A stretch of 6,102 bases of DNA from SIG510 sp045540975. GTDB lineage: Bacteria > Bacillota > Clostridia > Oscillospirales > JAAYXM01. The translations under genes and the position numbers were made by a program. The notes under the pieces are model-generated. The model had not been told where the DNA came from. It did not search any database and saw only the letters and a list, made by a program, of their open reading frames with translations. This document shows positions 1 through 5,649 of this stretch, in pieces (the first letter of the stretch is position 1; every line of letters starts with the position of its first letter). Location: contig JAZQIE010000151.1 in assembly GCA_045540975.1 (NCBI GenBank), positions 1-6,102 on the forward strand, given 5' to 3'.

Positions 1-153
1 TACGGCTCTGGTCTGGGTTCATTCGAATCTGCCGTAGCTACTATTGCTAATCAGCTGAACGGACTTGGTGTTGAGGGTTACGACGTGGACGCATACATGC
101 GCGGACGCCAGTACTACTTCGGTTTCCAGCTGGCATCGTACATTGTATTGTAA
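1..153 (+). CDS. C-terminal fragment of an unrecognised protein running into aspS
   Basis: Frame 1 is open from the window edge to a TAA at 151-153 and encodes 50 residues ending in ...YYFGFQLASYIVL. I do not recognise the family. It looks coding: the codons are sensible, the composition is balanced and there is an aromatic-rich tail (MRGRQYYFGFQ). Its last 17 bases (137-153) overlap, in another frame, the codons of the conserved AspRS N-terminus (RTLYCND). Its synonymous choices (GCT, ACT, TCT, GTA) look unlike the GCG/GCA/GCC- and ACC-rich operon that follows, though the sample is small. The final residues (about SYIVL) are probably aspS sequence read out of frame, so the real C-terminus of this protein may be lost at a junction near 130-140. 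It could be a genuine neighbour broken by recombination or an assembly artefact. Confidence 0.35.
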   Translation, partial: YGSGLGSFESAVATIANQLNGLGVEGYDVDAYMRGRQYYFGFQLASYIVL

Positions 154-1861
154 CGACATCCGAGAAGACCATATCGGCACAACCGTTCAGCTTGCGGGCT
201 GGGTCGACAAAATCCGTGACCACGGCGGCGTTATCTTCATTGTCCTGCGCGACAGCACCGGTATCACCCAGGTGGTTGTGCATAATGACGCGCTGCTTGA
301 CGGCGTCAACCGTGAGACCGTCATCTCGGTCGAAGGCAAGGTTTCCCTGCGCGATGCGGAAACCGTCAATAACAAAATCGCAACCGGTAAGGTGGAACTC
401 ATTGCCGAAACCCTCGACATCCTCGGCCCGTGCCACAATATGCTCCCGTTCGATGTCAACGAATCCAAGGGTACCCGTGAGGAAGTCCGCCTGAAATACC
501 GTTACCTCGACCTGCGAAACCCGGAGATTCATAATAACATCGTCCTGCGTTCCCGTGTCATCAGCCACATGAGAAAACTCATGGATGCAAAGGGCTTCCT
601 CGATGTCCAGACCCCGATTCTCACCGCGTCTTCTCCGGAAGGTGCGCGTGACTTCCTCGTTCCGTCGAGAAAGCATAAGGGCAAATTCTATGCCCTTCCG
701 CAGGCACCCCAGCAGTTCAAACAGCTGCTCATGGTCTCGGGCTTTGATAAGTACTATCAAATCGCTCCGTGCTTCCGTGACGAGGATGCCCGTCAGGACC
801 GTTCCCCGGGCGAATTCTATCAGCTCGATTTCGAAATGGCATTTGCGACCCAGGAAGATGTCCTCGCGGTCTGTGAAGACGTCATTTACGATACCTTCAA
901 GACCTTCTCGGATAAAAAGATTACCGAAGCACCGTTTCCGCGTATCACCTATGCGGATGCAATGATGAAGTACGGCTCGGATAAGCCCGACCTCCGCAAT
1001 CCGCTCGTCATCTGTGACCTCACCGAGTTCTTCAGCCATGTCGACTTCCCGCTCTTTAAGAGAAAGCCGGTCCGCGGCATTGTCGCACCGTGTCAGGGTC
1101 AGTCCAGAAAGTTCTTCGAAGACTCCCTCAAGTTCGCGCAGAGTATCGGCATGAAGGGTTTGGGGTATATTACCCTCAATGACGGTGTCTTCAAAGGCCC
1201 GATCGAAAAGTTCCTCTCCGATGACCAGAAGAAGGAAATCATCGAGCTTTCCGGCGTGAAGGAAGGGGAGACCCTGTTCTTCATCTGCGACGGTAAGAAC
1301 GTGGTTGACCGCTATGCAGGTCAGATTCGCACCTGGCTTGGCGAAAACCTCGGCATCATCGACGAAGGCTCCTTCGAATTCTGCTTCGTTGTGGACTTCC
1401 CGATGTATGAAATCGACGAATCCACCGGCAAGACCATCTTCACTCATAACCCGTTCTCCATGCCGCAGGGCGGTATGCAGGCACTCCTCGAAAAAGAACC
1501 CACCGAGGTTCTGGCATACCAGTACGACCTGGTCTGCAACGGCATCGAGCTTGCATCCGGTGCGGTGCGTAACCACTCCAACGAGGTCATGAAGAAGGCG
1601 TTCTCCATCGCGGGCTATACCGAAGAAGAACTCGAAAAGAGATTCTCCGCTCTGTATACCGCGTTCCAGTACGGTGCACCGCCTCACGCAGGTATGGCAC
1701 CGGGCATTGACCGTATGATTATGCTTCTCGCTGACGAAGATACCATCCGCGATGTCATCGCATTCCCATTAAACGGCAACGCGCAGGACCTCCTGCTTGG
1801 CGCACCGAGCGAAGTCACCGAGCAGCAGCTGTTAGAAGCAAACATTTCCATCAGAGAATAA
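65..1861 (+). CDS. aspS: Aspartyl-tRNA synthetase (probably non-discriminating), 5' end disrupted
   Basis: Class II aminoacyl-tRNA synthetase that charges tRNA(Asp), and probably tRNA(Asn), with aspartate in the cytosol. Coordinates use the first in-frame start (TTG 65), but recognisable AspRS sequence begins only at 137 (RTLYCND, residue 25). Residues 1-24 look like non-coding read-through, and no convincing start or ribosome site exists; TTG 143 is the only alternative near the homology. Domains in this numbering: OB-fold anticodon-binding domain about 25-130; motif 1 with GFLDVQTP at 177-184; flipping-loop region SSPEGARDFLVPSR; motif 2 FRDEDARQDRSPGEF at 237-251; bacterial GAD insertion about 310-430; motif 3 APGIDRM at 545-551. 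The SPGEFYQLDFEM and NAQDLLLGAPSEV variants resemble alphaproteobacterial-type AspRS rather than the B. subtilis/E. coli form. His53 sits where E. coli has Leu30, a position linked to relaxed tRNA specificity. First gene of the operon with gatCAB; gatC starts 9 bases after its stop. Confidence 0.93.
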   Translation: MVLRVTTWTHTCADASTTSVSSWHRTLYCNDIREDHIGTTVQLAGWVDKIRDHGGVIFIVLRDSTGITQVVVHNDALLDGVNRETVISVEGKVSLRDAETVNNKIATGKVELIAETLDILGPCHNMLPFDVNESKGTREEVRLKYRYLDLRNPEIHNNIVLRSRVISHMRKLMDAKGFLDVQTPILTASSPEGARDFLVPSRKHKGKFYALPQAPQQFKQLLMVSGFDKYYQIAPCFRDEDARQDRSPGEFYQLDFEMAFATQEDVLAVCEDVIYDTFKTFSDKKITEAPFPRITYADAMMKYGSDKPDLRNPLVICDLTEFFSHVDFPLFKRKPVRGIVAPCQGQSRKFFEDSLKFAQSIGMKGLGYITLNDGVFKGPIEKFLSDDQKKEIIELSGVKEGETLFFICDGKNVVDRYAGQIRTWLGENLGIIDEGSFEFCFVVDFPMYEIDESTGKTIFTHNPFSMPQGGMQALLEKEPTEVLAYQYDLVCNGIELASGAVRNHSNEVMKKAFSIAGYTEEELEKRFSALYTAFQYGAPPHAGMAPGIDRMIMLLADEDTIRDVIAFPLNGNAQDLLLGAPSEVTEQQLLEANISIRE

Positions 1862-1870
1862 GGTGATAAT

Positions 1871-2152
1871 ATGACAAGAGAAAAACTCCAAGGTCTGGAA
1901 TCCTTAAACGAGCTTGCATTCACCGAAGACGAAGCGAGCGCGATGCTCTCCGTATTCGAAGAAATGGCAAAGCGTGAGGCTGTTCTCGCATCGGTTGACA
2001 CCGAAAGCACCGAGATTATGGTCCACGTCATGCCCATGACCAATGTCCTGCGTGAGGACAAACGCGAGCAGAAGTTTGACCGTGAAGACCTGTTAAACTG
2101 CGGCGCAGAGCGCACGGAAGACAGTTGGGTCGTTCCGAGATTGGTAAAGTGA
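1871..2152 (+). CDS. gatC: Asp/Glu-tRNA amidotransferase subunit C
   Basis: Small subunit of the GatCAB transamidosome, 93 residues, about the usual family length. GatC wraps around GatA and bridges it to GatB, stabilising the complex. It has no catalytic residues. The N-terminal half (about 1-45) is helical and holds the ESLNELAFTEDE segment matching the family's leading helix. The C-terminal half has the diagnostic HVMPMTNVLRED (residues 52-63) and ends in SWVVPRLVK, like the VVP(R/K)(I/V)(V/L) tail typical of GatC. The ATG is preceded by AGGTGA at 1861-1866, which overlaps the aspS stop, with a 4-base spacer. Its own stop overlaps the gatA ribosome site, so translation of aspS, gatC and gatA is probably coupled. 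Identification is firm. Because it is conserved at its GatA-binding elements, it argues that a GatA-GatC complex still forms. Confidence 0.92.
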   Translation: MTREKLQGLESLNELAFTEDEASAMLSVFEEMAKREAVLASVDTESTEIMVHVMPMTNVLREDKREQKFDREDLLNCGAERTEDSWVVPRLVK

Positions 2153-2156
2153 GGTG
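2151..2156 (+). promoter_or_regulatory. Ribosome binding site that sets the gatA start at ATG 2163
   Basis: GAGGTG overlaps the gatC stop codon TGA (2150-2152) and lies 6 bases before ATG 2163, an ideal spacing. The in-frame GTG at 2154 would extend GatA by three residues (MCG) but lies inside this ribosome site and has none of its own, so ATG 2163 is the better start. Confidence 0.7.
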
Positions 2157-2162
2157 TGTGGC

Positions 2163-3281
2163 ATGAGAATTGCAATTGATGATACCATTCTGGTAGCAGG
2201 CATGCCCGCAACCGCAGGCTCCAAAATGCTTGAAAACTTCACTCCGCTTTTCACCGCCGAAGCGGTCGAGCGTTTGACCGCAAAAGGCCATGAAATCGCG
2301 GGGAAAACCGCGGTGGGTGAATTCGGCCTCGATTTGATTGGCAAAGACCTCCGCGGCGATGCTGCGGAAAAGGTCGCGGAAGGCACCGTTGATGCCGCAC
2401 TCGCGGTGGATTTAAACGGTAGTCCGCGCCGCGCGGCGGCACTTTCGGGTGTCACCTTCGTAAAGCCCACTTACGGCACCGTCTCGCGTTACGGCGTGAT
2501 TTCCTGCGCCGCATCGGGCGAGCAAATCGGCGTGTATGCGAAGAATACCACCGATGCCGCAACCGTTCTTTCTGCCATCGCAGGTCACGATGCCAAGGAC
2601 GGCACCAGCCTGCAAAACGAGAGTTATGACTACGATACCAAACTCGATGTCAAGACCGCCAAGGTCGCAATCGCAAAGGATTTGTACGACCGTGCCGATG
2701 CGGATACCAAGGCAAAAATTGACTCTTTTGCGGAAAAACTCCGCGCAAAGGGTGTGACTGTGGAAGAAGTCGCATTCGATTTTGCGGACATCGCAAACAC
2801 CGCGTGGCAAATCCTCATGTGTGCGGAGACTTGCAACAACCTGTCCCGTTATGACGGTGTCAAGTTCGGCTACCGCACCCCGAATTACTCGAACATCGAT
2901 GAGCTTTACGTCAATACCAGAACCGAAGCGTTCGGTTTCTTGACCCGTGCGGTCATCATCTACGGCAGTGAGGCGCTCTCCAAAGGCAGATACACCGCGT
3001 GCTACGATAAATCCCTCCGCATCCGCCGTGTCATTGTGGAGAGGATGAAGGGAATTTTCGCATCCTACGATGCAATCCTCGCTCCCGCGTGCGGAAAGGC
3101 GGAGTATCAGCCGTATGACGAAACCGAAGCCTTCCTGAAGGTCTTTGAAGAAAGTGTTTTCACCGCAGCCCCCTCCATCACCGGTATGCCGGCTATGGTA
3201 TCGGGCGGTGTCCAGCTGATGGGCAACTACTTCGATGAGAGTATGCTCCTCAGCCTTGCAGCAGTGACGGAAGGAGTGTAA
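2163..3281 (+). CDS. gatA: Truncated, degenerate GatA-like amidase subunit (probably no glutaminase activity)
   Basis: By position and homology this is subunit A of GatCAB, the amidase-signature enzyme that normally hydrolyses glutamine and channels ammonia to GatB. It has 372 residues against about 485 for the family. Numbering from ATG 2163, the structural core is clear: SKMLENF (20-26), FVKPTYGTVSRYG (99-111), the QIG and AIAGHD segments, and FGYRTPNYSNIDELY (235-249). The catalytic features are not. The first about 70 residues are absent, and the protein begins MRIAIDDTI where the family has P(I/L)A(I/V)KDNI, so the catalytic Lys aligns with Asp6. The loop with NPW and GGSSGGS (the cis-Ser) is deleted. 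Only the nucleophile position (family DTGGSIR, here DLNGSPR, Ser87) keeps Ser. The C-terminal region lacks the usual PCG...GLP stretch. The reading frame is unbroken and the ribosome site good, so this is not a simple frameshift. A scaffold, ammonia-dependent or new role is inference. Confidence 0.85.
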   Translation: MRIAIDDTILVAGMPATAGSKMLENFTPLFTAEAVERLTAKGHEIAGKTAVGEFGLDLIGKDLRGDAAEKVAEGTVDAALAVDLNGSPRRAAALSGVTFVKPTYGTVSRYGVISCAASGEQIGVYAKNTTDAATVLSAIAGHDAKDGTSLQNESYDYDTKLDVKTAKVAIAKDLYDRADADTKAKIDSFAEKLRAKGVTVEEVAFDFADIANTAWQILMCAETCNNLSRYDGVKFGYRTPNYSNIDELYVNTRTEAFGFLTRAVIIYGSEALSKGRYTACYDKSLRIRRVIVERMKGIFASYDAILAPACGKAEYQPYDETEAFLKVFEESVFTAAPSITGMPAMVSGGVQLMGNYFDESMLLSLAAVTEGV

Positions 3282-3286
3282 GAAGA

Positions 3287-4714
3287 ATGAAATACGAAGT
3301 AACAATCGGCTTGGAAACCCATGTGGAGCTCCAAACCAACTCCAAAATCTTCTGCTCCTGCGGCGGTCACTCCAGCCCCAAAGAGCCCAATGACTGTGTC
3401 TGTCCCGCTTGTGCGGGTATGCCCGGTATGCTTCCGGTCATGAACAAAGGCGTGGTCGAGCTTGCGGTCACCGCAGGGCTCATGTTAAACTGCGAAATCA
3501 ACCGTTATTCCACCTTCGATAAGAAGAACTACTATTATCCCGACCTGCCCTGTGCATACCAGATCACCCAGCTCTTCCATCCCATTTGTACCAACGGCTT
3601 GGTGGATGTGGAAACCGCAAGCGGCACCTCGAAGATCCGCATTAAGCAGATTCACATGGAGGAAGACGCGGGCAAACTCGTCCATGACGAGTGGGCAGAC
3701 ACCACCTTGGTGGACTTCAACCGCACCAGCGTCCCGCTGATTGAAATTGTCACCCAGCCGGACTTCCACAGCGCGGAAGAAGTGGTCGCATACCTGGAAA
3801 AAATCAAATCCATGTTCCGTTTCGGCAACATCTCCGAGTGTGAAGAAGGCGCAATGCGCTGCGACGTCAACATCTCGGTCCGCCCCGAGGGTGCAACTGA
3901 ATTGGGTGTCCGTGCCGAAATCAAGAACATGAGCTCGCTCACCTCCATCGAGCGCGCCATCAAGTTCGAGACCGCACGTCACATCGATGCGCTCGAGCGC
4001 CAGACCGAGGTCTTGGTGCAGGAGACCCGCCGTTGGGACGATGTCAAGGGCAGAACCTTCCCGATGCGCAATAAAGAAACCGAAGCGGATTATCGCTATT
4101 TCCCGGACCCCAACCTCATGCCCATCGTGGTGGATGACGAATGGCTGGATGCCATCAAGGCAAAAATGCCGGTCAGCGCCGAGGTCAAGGCGGAGGAATA
4201 CCGTGCGCTCGGTATTTCGGAGAAGGATATCGAAACCATCACAGGCGAGCGCAAACTCTGTGACCTTTTGGAAGCTGTGGTTGCACTTGGCTGCAGCGCT
4301 ACCGACGTTGTCGCATGGATTCTCACCGACTGTGCAGGTATCCTGCGCAAAAACGGTCAGCTTCTCTCCGAACTTTCCATCACTCCGGAAAAACTTGCAG
4401 CCATCATCAAGATGGTGGGCAGCGGCAAAATCACCCGCGGCGCAGGTAAGAAAATCCTCATCGCAGTGATTGAAAACGATGTCGACCCAGAAGCCTACTG
4501 CAAGGAAAACGGAATGGATGCGCAGACCGATACCACCCTCATCGCATCGGTTGTCGACAAAGCAATCGCGGAAAACGCGAAAGCGGTCGCAGACTATAAG
4601 AGCGGTAAGGAAAAGGCGTTCATGTCCATCTTCGGTGCATGTATGCGCGAACTCCGCGGCAACGGTGACCCCGCTGTCATCCGCGCACTCTTAGAAGAAA
4701 AACTCAAAGACTAA
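3287..4714 (+). CDS. gatB: Asp/Glu-tRNA amidotransferase subunit B
   Basis: Subunit B of GatCAB binds misacylated Asp-tRNA(Asn) or Glu-tRNA(Gln), activates the side-chain carboxylate with ATP and transfers ammonia to give Asn- or Gln-tRNA. Its 475 residues match the family length. Visible features: IGLETHVEL at 7-15 with Glu10 and His12 of the kinase/metal site; Zn-type cysteines Cys23, Cys25, Cys39 and Cys42 (CSC...CPAC) plus an extra Cys37; KKNYYYPDLPCAYQI (79-93); HMEEDAGK (123-130); VPLIEIVTQPD (149-159); EEGAMRCDVNIS (186-197); ADYRYFPDPNLMP (267-279). The helical/YqeY-like tail that grips tRNA covers about 300-475. ATG 3287 has AAGGAG (3271-3276), inside the end of gatA, 10 bases upstream; gatA stops 5 bases before the start. 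In contrast to GatA, the active site appears fully conserved, so the amidation half-reaction should be functional. Last gene of the operon, ending 2 bases before a terminator. Confidence 0.95.
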   Translation: MKYEVTIGLETHVELQTNSKIFCSCGGHSSPKEPNDCVCPACAGMPGMLPVMNKGVVELAVTAGLMLNCEINRYSTFDKKNYYYPDLPCAYQITQLFHPICTNGLVDVETASGTSKIRIKQIHMEEDAGKLVHDEWADTTLVDFNRTSVPLIEIVTQPDFHSAEEVVAYLEKIKSMFRFGNISECEEGAMRCDVNISVRPEGATELGVRAEIKNMSSLTSIERAIKFETARHIDALERQTEVLVQETRRWDDVKGRTFPMRNKETEADYRYFPDPNLMPIVVDDEWLDAIKAKMPVSAEVKAEEYRALGISEKDIETITGERKLCDLLEAVVALGCSATDVVAWILTDCAGILRKNGQLLSELSITPEKLAAIIKMVGSGKITRGAGKKILIAVIENDVDPEAYCKENGMDAQTDTTLIASVVDKAIAENAKAVADYKSGKEKAFMSIFGACMRELRGNGDPAVIRALLEEKLKD

Positions 4715-4716
4715 TG

Positions 4717-4751
4717 AAAAAAGCCTTGGTGCATTTGCACCAAGGCTTTTT
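4717..4751. terminator. Bidirectional intrinsic terminator between gatB and the EFR1 gene
   Basis: A perfect 10-bp stem GCCTTGGTGC / GCACCAAGGC (4723-4732 and 4737-4746) with loop ATTT is flanked by six A (4717-4722) and five T (4747-4751). It therefore reads as a rho-independent terminator on both strands. It ends the aspS-gatCAB operon (gatB stop 4712-4714) and the convergent minus-strand EFR1 gene (stop at 4753-4755). It is identical over 35 bases, counting one preceding G, to the hairpin at 5598-5632. Confidence 0.92.
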
Positions 4752-4752
4752 G

Positions 4753-5535
4753 TTATTGTGAAGGATTTTCAGCAGCATCGCGGTATTTTTCAAAGCGGTA
4801 TCGCGGTTTTCCTTGTGTGATGTTGCCGTATTCAATCGCATCGGTGGGGCAGTTTCCGATGCACGCCATACAGTGGGTGCAGGCGTCACCCCAAACAGGT
4901 TTTCCGTCAGTCATGCAAATGTTATTGAGCGGGCAAAGCCGCTCGCACTTTCCACAGCCGATGCAGGTTTCTTTTGTATAAAATTCCTTTGCGGTGAGTT
5001 TGTACTTGCACCAAAACGGATTGATGGGGAGTGTGATGAGGGTTTCAAATAAGAATACATGGCGTGATTTGAGTTTCTTTCCCGATCGGATGGTGCTTGC
5101 AACCGCATCCAATCGGCTTTTTGAGCCGCGAATACGGGCTTGGATTTCGCTCTCCTCCAACATGGGATAAGCGTCGCTCGCCACATAGTTTCGCGGCATT
5201 TTCAACTCGGCATGACCGTGGTATACCATCTTCTTCTTTCGGAAAATCCGTTTTGCGAGAATCCCCGTAGGTCCGCAATACCCGCCGCTGGTAAAAATGC
5301 CGTAAACATCACGGCATCCCGTGAAGGTCAGTTTTTTGAGATAGCGAGACAAAAACCGCGGCATTTCGCAAACATAAACGGGCGCGCAGAGAAGAAACGG
5401 GGTTTCCGAATGCAGGGGCGTGAAATCTTGCGATTTCACACGGTCAAGGAGATTTACGCACTCGTCATCCAGTCGTTTTGCGAGCTCCTTTGCAATAAAT
5501 TCGGTGTTTCCGGTAGCGGAATAGTATAAGACCAT
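4753..5535 (-). CDS. EFR1-family flavodoxin-like / 2x[4Fe-4S] ferredoxin protein
   Basis: A cytosolic redox protein with a flavodoxin-like N-terminal domain and a bacterial-type two-cluster ferredoxin domain, the arrangement of EFR1 family proteins common in Clostridia; the physiological partner is unknown. From ATG 5535 (260 residues), the FMN phosphate-loop-like YYSATGNTEF is at 4-13, flavodoxin-type strands (FLLCAPVYVC, GIFTSGGYCGP) follow to about 120, a hydrophobic stretch (VFLFETLITLPINPFW) lies at about 160-175, and cluster motifs Cys191/194/197/201 (CIGCGKCERLCP) and Cys219/222/225/229 (CTHCMACIGNCP) close the protein. An upstream in-frame TTG (5547) is less likely because GGAGG lies just before the ATG. 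The gene is monocistronic, with its own promoter and with identical terminators on each side. Codon bias looks by eye less strict than in the operon. It may transfer electrons between ferredoxin and flavin partners, but no specific reaction can be named. Confidence 0.88.
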   Translation of the reverse strand: MVLYYSATGNTEFIAKELAKRLDDECVNLLDRVKSQDFTPLHSETPFLLCAPVYVCEMPRFLSRYLKKLTFTGCRDVYGIFTSGGYCGPTGILAKRIFRKKKMVYHGHAELKMPRNYVASDAYPMLEESEIQARIRGSKSRLDAVASTIRSGKKLKSRHVFLFETLITLPINPFWCKYKLTAKEFYTKETCIGCGKCERLCPLNNICMTDGKPVWGDACTHCMACIGNCPTDAIEYGNITQGKPRYRFEKYRDAAENPSQ

Positions 5536-5540
5536 AAAAG

Positions 5541-5545
5541 CCTCC
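5541..5545 (-). promoter_or_regulatory. Ribosome binding site that sets the EFR1 start at ATG 5535
   Basis: Read on the minus strand, GGAGG is followed by CTTTT and then ATG (5535-5533), a 5-base spacer. The alternative TTG start at 5547-5545 overlaps this ribosome site and would add four residues (MEAF) that no flavodoxin-like fold needs before the first strand MVLYYS. Confidence 0.8.
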
Positions 5546-5568
5546 AAAAATCAAAAAATCTGCCTTTA

Positions 5569-5597
5569 ATTATACCGTATTTCTTTGCGGGTTTCAA
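5569..5597 (-). promoter_or_regulatory. Sigma-A promoter of the EFR1 gene
   Basis: On the minus strand, TTGAAA (5597-5592) and TATAAT (5574-5569) are separated by exactly 17 bases, a near-perfect housekeeping promoter. Transcription should start near 5562, leaving a leader of about 27 bases before ATG 5535. The -35 box starts 2 bases after the terminator of the upstream EF-G gene, so the unit is insulated from read-through. No operator palindrome is evident in the short leader. Confidence 0.85.
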
Positions 5598-5598
5598 G

Positions 5599-5632
5599 AA
5601 AAAAGCCTTGGTGCATTTGCACCAAGGCTTTT
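5599..5632 (-). terminator. Intrinsic terminator of the EF-G gene, identical to the gatB terminator
   Basis: Stem GCCTTGGTGC / GCACCAAGGC (5605-5614 and 5619-5628), loop ATTT, flanked by six A (5599-5604) and four T (5629-5632). On the minus strand it ends in a six-T tract, 17 bases past the stop codon of the EF-G gene. Sequence and loop orientation are the same as in the copy at 4717, so the two are direct repeats, not independent hairpins that merely look alike. Confidence 0.9.
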
Positions 5633-5649
5633 GTTGATGTGGTTTAATT

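Larger units (their letters stand above)
4716..5632. repeat. Direct 35-base repeats (terminator hairpins) bracketing the EFR1 unit
   Basis: The 35-base sequence at 4716-4750 (G, six A, 10-bp stem, loop ATTT, four T) recurs without a mismatch at 5598-5632, in the same orientation, 882 bases apart. Between them lie exactly one gene and its promoter. Bases flanking each repeat differ, so identity stops at the hairpin edges. This could be a terminator element repeated across the genome, or a duplication that accompanied insertion of the EFR1 unit between gatB and the EF-G gene. Confidence 0.8.

Noticed and set aside
1..136. T-box riboswitch or promoter before aspS
   Set aside because: The interval is open coding-like sequence in frame 1, with no T-box-like conserved segment, terminator hairpin or -35/-10 pair visible.
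47..1687. 546-codon open frame on the minus strand opposite aspS
   Set aside because: It is codon-aligned with aspS, so it stays open only because aspS avoids TTA, CTA and TCA codons. Its translation resembles no protein family I know, and AspRS on the plus strand is unmistakable.
2100..2440. A frameshift hiding the missing N-terminal part of GatA
   Set aside because: Immediately upstream is a complete GatC ending in a normal tail and stop, so no room exists for about 70 GatA residues. The internal loop deletion is in frame.
2154..3281. GTG 2154 as the gatA start
   Set aside because: It lies within the GAGGTG ribosome site that serves ATG 2163 at ideal spacing, and it has no site of its own. 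The three extra residues add nothing to the homology.
2412..3305. 297-codon open frame on the minus strand opposite gatA
   Set aside because: Also codon-aligned with gatA and closed at a sense TTA codon. It is explained by codon bias and has no ribosome site or recognisable domain.
4717..5632. The paired hairpins as insertion-sequence ends or attachment sites
   Set aside because: Each is a classic A-tract/stem/T-tract terminator at the correct end of a gene, no transposase or integrase lies between them, and I see no target-site duplication outside the repeats.
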